64,000 nt of DNA, from contig JAMORY010000002.1 in the NCBI GenBank assembly GCA_027063305.1, forward strand, positions 1-64,000, written 5' to 3'. The notes beneath the pieces were generated by a model. That model was not told the origin of the DNA. It did not search any database and saw nothing but the letters and a program-made list of their open reading frames with translations. Shown here one piece after another: positions 25,446 through 35,825 of this stretch. The DNA comes from Sulfurovum sp. GTDB taxonomy: Bacteria; Campylobacterota; Campylobacteria; Campylobacterales; Sulfurovaceae. The position numbers and the translations under genes were made by a program. Every line of letters begins with the position of its first letter. Positions within the stretch are counted from its first letter, which is position 1.

Positions 25446-25940
25446 ATGAAAAACAAGGTAATCGGATTTGGTATGGTTTGTGCTATCTCTTTGGCTTTTG
25501 GTGGAGGAACGTTCGTTCCTCCGGCATCCAAGGTTGCAAAGATCAAAGCACCATGCCATAATGATAAGGTCTATGTAGACCATGAAACAAAACTGATGTG
25601 GCAAGATGCACTCTATACAGATGCAGAAGACGGTGCTTATGCAAGAGGGATCTCTTTTGGAAAAGCCGGAAATTTGAACCATGCGGTCAATTACTGCCGT
25701 ACACTTGATTATGCCGGGTATAATGACTGGAGACTTCCTACAGTAGATGAGCTTATGAAGGTACACCATGATGTAGGGCAACACTTCAACCACTCAAGAG
25801 ACAAAGATTTCTGGAGCTCAACTCCTACGGTAGACCATAGATACTATGTGGTCTATCCTGCGGATGCTTACCGATATAAACGTTCTCCAAAAGAGAGTAA
25901 CTACATTCGCTGTGTCAGATGTAACGCGTCTGACGAGTAG
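25446..25940 (+). CDS. exported DUF1566 (Lcl-like) protein
   Basis: AAAGGAG at 25435 places the start at 25446 (MKNKVIGF) rather than 25422, giving 164 aa with a signal peptide (about 1-19). The mature part shows the DUF1566 pattern: DHETKLMWQDA, NYCRTLDYAGYNDWRLPTVDEL, DFWSSTPTVDHRYY and a closing YIRCVRC. DUF1566 domains are C-type-lectin-like folds in exported proteins, often linked to binding of surface ligands. It is monocistronic and convergent with murB. Confidence 0.75.
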   Translation: MKNKVIGFGMVCAISLAFGGGTFVPPASKVAKIKAPCHNDKVYVDHETKLMWQDALYTDAEDGAYARGISFGKAGNLNHAVNYCRTLDYAGYNDWRLPTVDELMKVHHDVGQHFNHSRDKDFWSSTPTVDHRYYVVYPADAYRYKRSPKESNYIRCVRCNASDE

Positions 25941-25952
25941 TATCTTGTAGCA

Positions 25953-26729
25953 CTAGAGGAGCTTGATCTCCTCTTGTAGTCTTACCCCAAACATATCGAA
26001 TACCCTCTTTTTTGCCAATGTCAATAGTTCAAGTGCCTCTTGATAGGTACCGTTATCCTTATTGACCAGAAAGTTCGCATGCGCTTCACTCCATGCCATT
26101 CCGCCAAGACGATACCCTTTCAGCCCTACTGCTTCGATGAGCCTGCCTGCCGAGTCTTTGGGCGGGTTCTTGAATGCGGAACCGGCACTGGGGTCTTTGG
26201 GTTGGTTGCTTCGAAGCTTTGCAAGATTTTCAAGCAACATAGGGTCAAAGCCATTTTGTACTTTAAATCGTACGGCAGTAACGATACCGCCTAGTTTGGC
26301 AAAGCGGTATCCGTATTCGATCTCTGCTTTTTCAACCCATTTCCCGTCTACTTGTATGCTATGAAGAATATTGAATATCTCATACGCTTTTACTCCCGCA
26401 TTCATTGCTACCATTCCCCCCAGTGTTCCGGGTAGTTTTGCACAGAACTCAAAGCCACCTATGTCATGCTTTTTGGTATAGCTGACAATACGTCCTGTGG
26501 GCATTGCCGCACCGATCTGTAAAAAGCTATCCTCCTCTTTGATATAGGCAAAATCTTTACTGAGCATCATCAGTGGTGGTGGAGCAGGAGAGATGAGCAG
26601 GTTGTTCGCACCGCCGATAAGGTAGCGGTCTGTTGGAATGGTATCGCCTTTTTCGATCATCAGTACTTCGGTAGGCTGTCCGATTTTGATGCTGGAGTAT
26701 TTGGAGAAATCGATGATCTTAGTATACAC
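25953..26729 (-). CDS. murB: UDP-N-acetylenolpyruvoylglucosamine reductase
   Basis: MurB reduces UDP-GlcNAc-enolpyruvate to UDP-MurNAc with NADPH and FAD in peptidoglycan synthesis. The 258-aa protein is of the short type used in Campylobacterota. It shows LIGGANNLLISP, the GTLGGMVAMNAG flavin-binding loop, DPSAGSAFKNP with the catalytic serine, and a C-terminal AHANFLVNKDNGT. The start codon is GTG, with only a weak ribosome binding site. A repeat-rich gap separates it from mqnD on the same strand. Confidence 0.93.
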   Translation of the reverse strand: MYTKIIDFSKYSSIKIGQPTEVLMIEKGDTIPTDRYLIGGANNLLISPAPPPLMMLSKDFAYIKEEDSFLQIGAAMPTGRIVSYTKKHDIGGFEFCAKLPGTLGGMVAMNAGVKAYEIFNILHSIQVDGKWVEKAEIEYGYRFAKLGGIVTAVRFKVQNGFDPMLLENLAKLRSNQPKDPSAGSAFKNPPKDSAGRLIEAVGLKGYRLGGMAWSEAHANFLVNKDNGTYQEALELLTLAKKRVFDMFGVRLQEEIKLL

Positions 26730-26748
26730 GGATCGCTCCGTATTTTTC

Positions 26749-26785
26749 AGGTAGGAGTGAGGAGGTAGGAGTGAGGAGTGAAGGT
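26749..26785 (+). repeat. GAGTGAGG-type tandem repeat
   Basis: Two 14-base copies of (C/G)AGGTAGGAGTGAG are followed by GAGTGAAGGT. The 16-base core GGAGTGAGGAGTGAAG recurs exactly at 40891-40906, in another intergenic gap of this window. Confidence 0.65.
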
Positions 26786-26856
26786 ATGTTTTTCTGCGAA
26801 AAACTTTTATTTTTTAAGATATCTTTTATACTTTTTCCTATTATCATTCCTAAATC

Positions 26857-27723
26857 CTAATTCGCACGCAGTGCGCTGTACTCTTTGGGGATCAGGTAGT
26901 CCTCTGTTTTGATAGGGCACTCCCATAAACCGTGTTCGAAGCCTATTTGGTAGAGTTTGTCGAGCGCTTTGAGCTGAAGTTTGGAGAGTTCGACCGATTC
27001 GTTTGAAGCATACATATCGAGATATTTTTTAAGCATCTTATCAGAGATACGCACGAGGTTGTCCGCTTCAAGCTTGGCACACAGCTCCTCTTTTTTCTCA
27101 TTGGCGACCTTTACACCGTCGATGAGAATGTTCTCGATGTCAATAGCACGATTGAGCGGTAGGCTTCTGCGTATCGCCATACCGCCAAGTGGTAACGGTA
27201 GTCCTTCTCCTGCCAGTTCAACCCAGATATCCCAGATCTCCTTTTCTACTTCGAGGCTTTCGTCAAAATCGAGAATAGACTCATGAATGAGCACACCCGC
27301 ATCGACCTCACCCTCTACTACAGCCTGTTCGATCTCAAGAAAGTCCATATAGACAGGACGCGCTTCGGGGTAGAAGATGCGAAAGAGCATAGCGTTAGTA
27401 GTGTATTGCCCTGAGAGTGCCACTTTAAAACGGCGTTTGAGCTTCTCACCTTTACGTTTAATGAGCTTTGGTCCGTACCCTTCACCGAAACTAACAGCAG
27501 TACGTAGCAGTGCATACTCATCTTTAATAAGCGGATACATCCCGAAACTGATGGCACTGACATCATATGTACCTTTCAACGCTTCGACATTTAGTGTTTC
27601 GATGTCAAGTCCAATATTCTCGAACGATAACCCTTTGGTATCGACCCAGCCGAACTTAATGGCGTAGTACATAAAGATATCATCCGCATCGGGTGAGTGG
27701 GCTAGTTGGATAGTATTTGGCAT
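26857..27723 (-). CDS. mqnD: 1,4-dihydroxy-6-naphthoate synthase (MqnD-type)
   Basis: MqnD cleaves cyclic dehypoxanthine futalosine to 1,4-dihydroxy-6-naphthoate in the futalosine route to menaquinone, the pathway of Campylobacterota. The protein has the periplasmic-binding-like fold of MqnA/MqnD. LAHSPDADDIFMYYA at the N-terminus and the DVSAISFGMYP and GVLIHES blocks fit MqnD better than MqnA. The track start at 27774 precedes the more likely ATG at 27723 (MPNTIQ), giving 288 aa. Assignment to MqnD over MqnA is by motif only. Confidence 0.8.
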   Translation of the reverse strand: MPNTIQLAHSPDADDIFMYYAIKFGWVDTKGLSFENIGLDIETLNVEALKGTYDVSAISFGMYPLIKDEYALLRTAVSFGEGYGPKLIKRKGEKLKRRFKVALSGQYTTNAMLFRIFYPEARPVYMDFLEIEQAVVEGEVDAGVLIHESILDFDESLEVEKEIWDIWVELAGEGLPLPLGGMAIRRSLPLNRAIDIENILIDGVKVANEKKEELCAKLEADNLVRISDKMLKKYLDMYASNESVELSKLQLKALDKLYQIGFEHGLWECPIKTEDYLIPKEYSALRAN

Positions 27724-27910
27724 GGTTTCTCTCTTGCTAATAATTGATGGTGCTATTTTAACATAAGGGGGCAAAGAGGTAAGTAAGAGAAAAAATATGA
27801 CAATTTGAAATATTTTTACCGATTTGGCATAATTTATATTAAACTGCCGGTATGACTAAATAACTAATGATTATTTAGATAAAATTCATTGAGTATAAAG
27901 GTAAAGGAAT

Positions 27911-28963
27911 ATGACAATGGCAATGGATCCACAAAAACAAAAAGCACTCGATATGGCGATCAAGCAGATCGATAAGACATTCGGAAAAGGGACGCTGATG
28001 CGTTTGGGGGATAAAGAGTTCGAACCGATCGAGTCGATCTCTACGGGTTCTTTGGGGCTTGATATGGCGTTGGGGATCGGTGGTATTCCGCAAGGGCGTA
28101 TCATTGAGATCTACGGGCCGGAGTCTTCAGGAAAGACAACACTCTCTTTACAGACCATCGCTTCCGCACAGAAGAAAGATATGATCTGTGCATTCATCGA
28201 TGCGGAGCATGCACTTGATGTTGTCTATGCAAAGAACCTTGGTGTTGACACGGACAACCTGCTTGTCTCTCAGCCCGATTTTGGAGAGCAGGCGCTTGAC
28301 GTATTGGAAACATTGGCGCGTTCGGGTGCAGTTGACTTGATCGTTGTCGACTCGGTTGCGGCATTGACACCCAAAACGGAGATCGAGGGTGATATGGGAG
28401 ACCAGCATGTAGGGCTTCAGGCACGTTTGATGTCGCAAGCGCTCAGAAAGTTGACAGGACTTTTACACAAGACCAATACAACGGTGATCTTCATTAACCA
28501 GATCCGTATGAAGATCGGAACGATGGGATACGGTTCGCCGGAAACGACTACGGGTGGTAATGCATTGAAGTTCTACTGTTCGGTGCGTATTGATGTTAGA
28601 CGTATCGCAACGCTCAAGCAGGGAGAGAACCAGATCGGTAACCGTGTCAAGGCGAAGGTTGTCAAGAACAAAGTAGCACCACCGTTCAGACAGGCGGAGT
28701 TTGACATTATGTTCGGTGAAGGGATCAGCTTTGAGGGTGAGCTTATCGATTATGGTGTCAAGCTTGACATTATTGACAAGTCGGGCGCATGGTTCAGTTA
28801 CGGTACGGAGAAACTCGGTCAAGGAAAAGAGAATGCGAAGCTGACTATTAAAGAGAACCCTGAGCTCAAAGCTGAGATCGAAGCGAAGATCAAAGAAGCA
28901 CTTGGTTTTGGTGAAGGGCTTGCAATGGATCAAAAAGAGATCGCAGAGAGCGATGAGGTATAA
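27911..28963 (+). CDS. recA: recombinase RecA
   Basis: RecA forms the DNA strand-exchange filament and drives repair. The 350-aa protein has the Walker A loop GPESSGKTT, the MAW-type allosteric block, [28 protein letters not shown] (DNA-binding loop L2) and the usual acidic tail. AAAGGA lies before the ATG. In Campylobacter recA is followed directly by eno; here five genes intervene between them. A strong hairpin ends the gene. Confidence 0.97.
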   Translation: MTMAMDPQKQKALDMAIKQIDKTFGKGTLMRLGDKEFEPIESISTGSLGLDMALGIGGIPQGRIIEIYGPESSGKTTLSLQTIASAQKKDMICAFIDAEHALDVVYAKNLGVDTDNLLVSQPDFGEQALDVLETLARSGAVDLIVVDSVAALTPKTEIEGDMGDQHVGLQARLMSQALRKLTGLLHKTNTTVIFINQIRMKIGTMGYGSPETTTGGNALKFYCSVRIDVRRIATLKQGENQIGNRVKAKVVKNKVAPPFRQAEFDIMFGEGISFEGELIDYGVKLDIIDKSGAWFSYGTEKLGQGKENAKLTIKENPELKAEIEAKIKEALGFGEGLAMDQKEIAESDEV

Positions 28964-28967
28964 ATAA

Positions 28968-28994
28968 AAAGTGTAGAGTGTCACTCTACACTTT
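28968..28994. terminator. near-perfect palindromic terminator after recA
   Basis: AAAGTGTAGAGTG pairs with CACTCTACACTTT (13 bp around a single central base, so the loop takes the innermost pairs). An A-run precedes the stem, so the opposite strand would also read as stem plus T-run. Confidence 0.75.
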
Positions 28995-29063
28995 AAGCTA
29001 AAATCTTCTATACTGTCACTAATTTAACAAAAGGGCAACGCTAATGACCCGAAAGGATTGGTG

Positions 29064-29726
29064 ATGGCACTTAAAATGAAAGAGTTGATGCTCGCCACAG
29101 GCGAGAGCAAATCGACCATACTCTACTATGTCAAAGAGGGCTTGCTCCCCCAACCGCAAAAACCCAAACCCAATGTACACCTCTATGATGAGAGTGCCGT
29201 GGATATTATCCGTTTTATCAAATACCTCCAGCACAACTTCTCCTACTCCATTTCAGAGATCAAAGCGATCTTTGCCGAGAACAACTTCCGATCGGGTGAG
29301 AGTTTTGAGATGATGGTCAATGCACTCGAACTTATCTCCGGAGCAAAAGAGAACCGGTGGTATAGCCGTGAAGATTTTCTTGAAGTTGCAGAGCTGAGTG
29401 AATCGGAGCTTGCGCACTATGTGAAGAAGGGGTTGCTCTTTGAACGTGCCAAAGGCTTTAGTGCCAAAGAGCTTGAAGTGGTCGAGATACTCAAAAGAGC
29501 CAAAGCGCTCGGTCTGGACGGATCGTTGCTCGATCACTACGTGCAGGCGGCACAAACACTGGCACGTGAGGAGTTTGCTATGGGAGCAAAAATGATGAAA
29601 GCGAACCCCGATGCACATACACAGCACTACGAACTCTTTTTTGATCTTCTTTTAACGCTTAAGCCCTATCTGTGCAATATGCATACGGTAAGAGAGTATC
29701 AAAAACAGTATCAAGAGGAGAAGTAG
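29064..29726 (+). CDS. MerR-family transcriptional regulator
   Basis: The N-terminal winged helix-turn-helix matches MerR (MKELMLATGESKSTILYYVKEGLL, then the wing with HLYDESAVDIIRFIKYLQ). The remainder is a helical effector or dimer domain with a second HTH-like segment (LSESELAHYVKKGLL). No metal-binding cysteines like those of classical MerR are visible. The ATG at 29064 has AAAGGA at 6 bases; the track start at 29058 is a weaker TTG. The gene ends 2 bases before lplT-aas, so it probably regulates that gene or senses membrane lipid state. Confidence 0.8.
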   Translation: MALKMKELMLATGESKSTILYYVKEGLLPQPQKPKPNVHLYDESAVDIIRFIKYLQHNFSYSISEIKAIFAENNFRSGESFEMMVNALELISGAKENRWYSREDFLEVAELSESELAHYVKKGLLFERAKGFSAKELEVVEILKRAKALGLDGSLLDHYVQAAQTLAREEFAMGAKMMKANPDAHTQHYELFFDLLLTLKPYLCNMHTVREYQKQYQEEK

Positions 29727-29728
29727 CT

Positions 29729-32700
29729 ATGAAAGCTCTCTTTAGCATTGCAGGGTTTGGTTCGTATATTTTGATCGTCTTCTTAAATGCTATGACCGAT
29801 CTGGGACATAAGATCATTTTGCAAAACACCATCTTTAAAGCCTATGAGGGTTCGGAGCTGATCGTCCTGACAGCCATTGTCAATGCCCTGATCCTTCTGC
29901 CGTTCATTTTTCTTTTCTCTCCGGCAGGATATATCTCTGATAAATACCCTAAGGTCAAAGTGGTGGAGTATGCCTCCGCAGCGGCAATAGGTATTACGAT
30001 GCTTATCCTTTTTTCTTACATGATGGGCTGGTTCTGGTTCGCATTTGCCATGACCTTCATCCTTGCGGCTCAGAGTGCGATCTATTCTCCTGCCAAATAC
30101 GGCTTGATCAAAGAGATGACGGGTAACGATATGCTTGCACAGGCAAATGCCGCCGTACAGGCGGTGACCATTGTCTCCATTTTAACCGGAGCGGTAGTCT
30201 ACTCCGTATTCTTCGAGCAGCTTTTAGGTGACCGTTCGACAGCACCTTCGGAGATACTGCGCTATATCGCACCGGTAGGCTATCTGCTTATTGGGGCGAG
30301 TCTTCTGGAGTTCTTGTTGGCAAAGCGTCTGGTCAGACGGTTCAAAAAGGTGCATATCGATGAGGAGATGCACTTTGAGATGGGTGAATACCGAAACCTG
30401 CATTACCTCAAAGAGAACTTTGCCGTACTTAGAAGGGAGAAGGTGGTCTGGGCAAGTATCTTGGGGCTTGGTCTGCTCTGGGGAATCTCGCAGATCCTGG
30501 TAGCGATCTTCGGAGAGTACCTCAAGGGTAAGCTTGGTATCACCGATACGGTGGTTGCACAAGGGCTTTTGTCTCTTAGCGGTGTGGGTCTTGTTGTCGG
30601 TTCAATCGTTGCGGGGAGGGTGAGCCGCAACTTTATCGAGACGGGGATCGTGCCTATCGGAGCACTGGGGATCTCAGTGGTGCTCTACACGATACCGACA
30701 CTTCAGAGTTTAGCTATGCTTGGAAGTGCGCTCTTTGCATTCGGCTTCTTCTCAGGGCTTATTATCGTGCCGCTCAATGCGTTGATCCAGTTTGCCACCC
30801 CGACCCCTATTTTGGGGAAGGTGCTTGCAGGGAACAACTTCGTGCAGAATGTAGTGATGTTCGTTGCCTTGATGCTAACAGCACTCTTTGGCTACTTTCA
30901 ACTCTCTTCGACAGGCCTTTTTTATATGATCGCGCTAGTTGCCATGGCGGGAACATTCGCTGCACTCTGGAAACTGCCGCAGTCGATGATCCGCTATTTG
31001 GTCAAGATGATCATCAGTTTCCGTTATACGCTACAAGTAGAGGGGCTTAAGCATATCGATGCAAAAAAAGGGGTGCTGCTTCTTGGGAACCATGTCTCCT
31101 TTCTTGATTGGGCGATCTTGCAGATGGCATACCCCAAACAGATCCGCTTTGTGATGGAGCGCAGTTATTATGAGATATGGTATCTCAAGCCTTTTTTCCG
31201 TTTCTTCGGTGCCATTCCCATCTCAAGCAGAGGTGGAAAGAATGCGCTCTCTTTGGTGACCGAAGCGCTCAACAACGGCGAGACGGTCGCGATATTCCCG
31301 GAGGGGCATTTGTCTCGTAACGGACACTTAGGCGTGTTCCAGCGTGGATTTGAGATCGCCTGTAAAGAGGTGGACAATGAAGCGGTGATCGTGCCTTTCT
31401 ATCTGCGAGGGCTTTGGGAGGGGGACTTCTCTCATGCATCCAAGAAGATGAAGCGCAAAAAGGGCAAAGATGTCAGCGTCAGCTTTGGGGAGATGATGGA
31501 TATCCATGCAAGTGCACCTGAGGTGAAAAAGGCGGTCTTCGATCTCTCCATAGAGAGCTGGAGAGCCTATGCAAGAACGCTGCCGAGCATTCAAGAAGCA
31601 TGGATAGAGAGTGCCAAAGAGGTGGGAGGAGACCTCTGTATGGCTGACTCGACAGGGGTGGAGCTAAGCGGAAACCGTTTTATTACCGGTACGCTTCTAA
31701 TGGCAAACAAGCTCAAACCAAAGATCGGTCATATGCCAAATATCGGTGTGATACTGCCTACATCCGTAGGCGGTTCCATGGGCAATATGGCACTCTTGTC
31801 TCTGGGAAGGACCATCGTGAACCTGAACTACTCCAGCGGTACGCCAAGCCTGCTGCATGCGATCAAAGCGGCGAATATCGAAACAGTAGTGACCTCCAAG
31901 CAGTTTATTGCCAAGCTCAAAGCCAAAGGGTTCGACCTTACAGAAGTATTGGATAGAGTCGAAGTGATCTATCTTGAGGAGACCAAGGAGAAGATAGGCA
32001 AACTAGAGAGCATCACAAAGCTCTTAGCGGTCAAGCTGATGCCTGCATGGATGCTGAAGCTCTTTTATATTCATGCAAGAGAGAGTAACGACACCGCTGC
32101 TATTCTCTTCTCCAGCGGAAGCGAAGGCAATCCCAAAGGGATCGAGCTAACACATAAGAACATCATGGGGAACATCAAGCAGATCACAACGCTTATCAAC
32201 CCGACCGATGAGGATGTGATGCTAGGCACCTTGCCTATCTTTCACAGTTTCGGTTTGACCGTAACGACACTCATGCCGCTGATCGAGGGTATTCCCGTGG
32301 TGTGTCACCCCGACCCGACCGATGGGTTCGGCATAGGGAAGATCGCAGCGAAGTATGAGGCGACCATGCTCTTTGCCACGGCAACCTTCTTTAGGCTCTA
32401 TACGCGAAACCGTAAGCTTCACCCGTTGATGTTCAAGGACTTACGCATCATCATCGCAGGTGCGGAGAAGCTGCCTGAAGAGATACGCAAAGCCTTCAAA
32501 GAAAAGTTCGGACATGAGATCTTCGAAGGGTATGGTGCGACGGAAACCACACCCGTAGCCTCGGTGAATATCCCCGATGTACTGCTGCCCGATACATGGA
32601 AACCGCAGATAGGGAACAAGCCTGGAACAGTCGGACTGCCTGTTCCCGGAAGCAGCTTCAAGATCGTCGATCCGGAAACATTCGAGGAGTTGTCTATGGG

Positions 32701-33181
32701 TGAGGATGGGATGGTGCTCATCGGCGGTACGCAGATCATGAAGGGGTATCTGGGTGATCCGGAAAAGACTGCTTCGGTCATCAAAGAGATAGAGGGTATC
32801 CGATGGTATGTCACGGGAGATAAAGGGCGGCTTGATGAGGATGGGTTCCTGACCATCGTCGACCGCTACAGCCGCTTTGCCAAGATCGGTGGTGAGATGG
32901 TAAGCCTTGGTCTGGTCGAGCAGGAGATCAATAAAGTCATTACCGAAGAGGAGAAGATCGCCGTAACTGCCATCCCTGATGAAAAGAAAGGTGAAGCGGT
33001 GGTACTGCTCTTTGAAGGGGAACGCGAGATCGATGAGGTGATGCACGCTATCGGTTCGTTGGGGATGAACCCGCTCTTTGTCCCCTCCAAAGCCTATAAG
33101 GTCGATGAGATACCCGTACTTGGTACGGGAAAAGCGGACTTTAAGGGGGCGAAAAAACTAGCGCAGGAGTTGAGTCAATAG
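29729..33181 (+). CDS. aas: LplT-Aas fusion: lysophospholipid transporter/acyltransferase/acyl-ACP synthetase
   Basis: This 1150-aa protein joins three functions that rescue lysophospholipids. Residues 1 to about 430 are a 12-helix MFS transporter (LplT) that flips lysophospholipid inward. A PlsC-type acyltransferase follows, with its H-x4-D motif in NHVSFLDW at about 454-461 and EGHLSRNG further on. The C-terminal AMP-binding synthetase carries the P-loop-like FSSGSEGNPKG near residue 795 and EGYGATETTP. E. coli encodes LplT and Aas separately; the fusion is known in other lineages. The track start at 29672 lies inside the MerR gene; AGGAG fits the ATG at 29729. Confidence 0.88.
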   Translation: MKALFSIAGFGSYILIVFLNAMTDLGHKIILQNTIFKAYEGSELIVLTAIVNALILLPFIFLFSPAGYISDKYPKVKVVEYASAAAIGITMLILFSYMMGWFWFAFAMTFILAAQSAIYSPAKYGLIKEMTGNDMLAQANAAVQAVTIVSILTGAVVYSVFFEQLLGDRSTAPSEILRYIAPVGYLLIGASLLEFLLAKRLVRRFKKVHIDEEMHFEMGEYRNLHYLKENFAVLRREKVVWASILGLGLLWGISQILVAIFGEYLKGKLGITDTVVAQGLLSLSGVGLVVGSIVAGRVSRNFIETGIVPIGALGISVVLYTIPTLQSLAMLGSALFAFGFFSGLIIVPLNALIQFATPTPILGKVLAGNNFVQNVVMFVALMLTALFGYFQLSSTGLFYMIALVAMAGTFAALWKLPQSMIRYLVKMIISFRYTLQVEGLKHIDAKKGVLLLGNHVSFLDWAILQMAYPKQIRFVMERSYYEIWYLKPFFRFFGAIPISSRGGKNALSLVTEALNNGETVAIFPEGHLSRNGHLGVFQRGFEIACKEVDNEAVIVPFYLRGLWEGDFSHASKKMKRKKGKDVSVSFGEMMDIHASAPEVKKAVFDLSIESWRAYARTLPSIQEAWIESAKEVGGDLCMADSTGVELSGNRFITGTLLMANKLKPKIGHMPNIGVILPTSVGGSMGNMALLSLGRTIVNLNYSSGTPSLLHAIKAANIETVVTSKQFIAKLKAKGFDLTEVLDRVEVIYLEETKEKIGKLESITKLLAVKLMPAWMLKLFYIHARESNDTAAILFSSGSEGNPKGIELTHKNIMGNIKQITTLINPTDEDVMLGTLPIFHSFGLTVTTLMPLIEGIPVVCHPDPTDGFGIGKIAAKYEATMLFATATFFRLYTRNRKLHPLMFKDLRIIIAGAEKLPEEIRKAFKEKFGHEIFEGYGATETTPVASVNIPDVLLPDTWKPQIGNKPGTVGLPVPGSSFKIVDPETFEELSMGEDGMVLIGGTQIMKGYLGDPEKTASVIKEIEGIRWYVTGDKGRLDEDGFLTIVDRYSRFAKIGGEMVSLGLVEQEINKVITEEEKIAVTAIPDEKKGEAVVLLFEGEREIDEVMHAIGSLGMNPLFVPSKAYKVDEIPVLGTGKADFKGAKKLAQELSQ

Positions 33182-33191
33182 GGGGAATTAT

Positions 33192-33431
33192 CTACTTGTG
33201 ATAAGAGGGGTTGCAGATCTTGCGCCCTTCGAACCATCCGTCGTGATAGTCGCTGTCACTTCTGAACTTTTCGCTGTCTTTGGTGTAGGTTCCGTGTGCA
33301 GTGCTGCATCCGTCCTTCTCTCCGGCTTTGAACGACTCGCTTTTGGGAAGTGACGGTGCGCTTGGCTGGGAGCAGGCGCTTAGAAGCAGTGTGCTTGTAA
33401 TAAGTGTATATTTGATGATAGAAGATGCCAT
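33192..33431 (-). CDS. small lipoprotein, 79 aa
   Basis: The track ORF starts at 33539, but AAAGGA fits the ATG at 33431 (MASSIIKY), giving 79 aa. A lipobox LLLSAC places the lipidated cysteine near residue 20. The mature part contains FKAGEKDGCSTAHGTY and DYHDGWFEGRKIC; the repeated aromatic and glycine turns with two cysteines suggest a small disulfide-bonded fold. I know no function for it. It is convergent with lplT-aas and divergent from the next transpeptidase gene. Confidence 0.65.
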   Translation of the reverse strand: MASSIIKYTLITSTLLLSACSQPSAPSLPKSESFKAGEKDGCSTAHGTYTKDSEKFRSDSDYHDGWFEGRKICNPSYHK

Positions 33432-33541
33432 TTGGATGATCCTTTGCTTGTATGAAGTAAATGGAAAAGTATAACCTATGATAGGTTTCTTAATGATAAA
33501 TCGTCTATACTTCATCAAAGAACAAAGTAAAGGAAGCAAAG

Positions 33542-34198
33542 ATGAAACAGATAATACAAATAATAACAGTACTTATTTTAGGAAGTTTGCTCGTACAAGC
33601 AGGAGACCCTGAAAGTAGGGTATTCCCTTTGAGTAAAAGTAAGTTTACTGTAGTCAATAAAGCAGGAGATGAGAAGGTTGTAGATTTGAGCGGGCAAGAC
33701 TATATTGTCGTCTCGCTCAGAGAAAAAGGTGCGGATGGTTTGGCATATGCCATTGACCGTGACGGGGTATTGTGGTGGGCGGCAGTGATCTCTTCGGGCG
33801 CCAAAGGGCATGAGACCCCCTCGGGTATCTTCCCTATTTGGCGAAAAGAGCGCTTCTATATGTCCAAGGCCCACCCCGACCCAAGAGGGATCAACAATAT
33901 GGATTTCTCCCTCTGGTTCACCCATCAAGGGCATGCGATCCATATGGGGAATGACGATGCGATGTCGCACGGCTGTATCCATGTAGGAAGAAAAGGGGCG
34001 GAGAGTATGTTCAACTGGGCACAAAAAGATAAGACCAAGGTGGTCATTACCCGAGAACACTACCTGCCGTTTGTCTATGATGACTTGAAAAAAGCAGGAT
34101 ATAAAGAGAATGATCAGACTCCGGCACATATTAAAGCATATCTTAAAACCATGGTACCTGTCGCACCGAACAGTGGAGAAAGCCACCCTTCCCATTGA
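33542..34198 (+). CDS. periplasmic L,D-transpeptidase (YkuD domain)
   Basis: The 218-aa protein has a Sec signal peptide (about 1-20, ending VQA-G). A YkuD domain follows, with SSGAKGHETPSGIFPI, the conserved histidine in HAIHMGN and the classical active site MSHGCIHVG with cysteine nucleophile. The role is peptidoglycan cross-linking or lipoprotein attachment. Unlike the enzyme at 24.8 kb it has no lipobox. AAAGGAAG precedes the start. The C-terminus is rich in proline and serine. Confidence 0.85.
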   Translation: MKQIIQIITVLILGSLLVQAGDPESRVFPLSKSKFTVVNKAGDEKVVDLSGQDYIVVSLREKGADGLAYAIDRDGVLWWAAVISSGAKGHETPSGIFPIWRKERFYMSKAHPDPRGINNMDFSLWFTHQGHAIHMGNDDAMSHGCIHVGRKGAESMFNWAQKDKTKVVITREHYLPFVYDDLKKAGYKENDQTPAHIKAYLKTMVPVAPNSGESHPSH

Positions 34199-34250
34199 GC
34201 GAAAAGAGAAACTCATTTAAGTATAGGGTAAATTTTGATAAAATAGTAAC

Positions 34251-34256
34251 TATAAT
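34251..34256 (+). promoter_or_regulatory. -10 element for eno
   Basis: TATAAT lies 26 bases upstream of the enolase start codon, in a short AT-rich gap after the transpeptidase gene. No -35 at proper spacing is seen. Confidence 0.45.
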
Positions 34257-34272
34257 GTAAATAAATGATTAA

Positions 34273-35556
<1,284 letters not shown>

Positions 35557-35570
35557 TGTGAGTATAGAGC

Positions 35571-35822
35571 GTGTCTAATGCAAAGGGGGCTATCGGGTTA
35601 GCAGGGCTGTCGCTCAAAGCGCTACTGCTGACAATGATCGCTATTTTGCTGTTTGGCATCTATGTGGGTGTTTTGATGTACGGCGAGAACTCTCTGACCG
35701 TACTCCTTCATCTTCGAGAAAAGAAGTCGGCACTTCAAGAAGAGGCGCGTATGTTAAAGTCGCAGAACCAAAAACTTCAAAAAGAGTATTTTGAGCTGAA
35801 ACAATTAGAACCCAAGGAGTAG
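35571..35822 (+). CDS. FtsB/DivIC-like septum formation initiator
   Basis: The 83-aa protein has one transmembrane helix (about residues 14-36) followed by a coiled coil (REKKSALQEEARMLKSQNQKLQKEY), the layout of FtsB/DivIC division proteins. It starts with GTG 14 bases after eno; the ribosome binding site is weak, so coupling to eno is likely. FtsB bridges FtsQ and FtsL at the division site. The equivalent small gene follows eno in Campylobacter genomes. Confidence 0.75.
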   Translation: MSNAKGAIGLAGLSLKALLLTMIAILLFGIYVGVLMYGENSLTVLLHLREKKSALQEEARMLKSQNQKLQKEYFELKQLEPKE

Positions 35823-35825
35823 AAG

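Noticed and set aside
26749-26785. CRISPR array
   Set aside because: Only short G-rich tandem units are present, with no spacers of regular length and no cas genes in the window.
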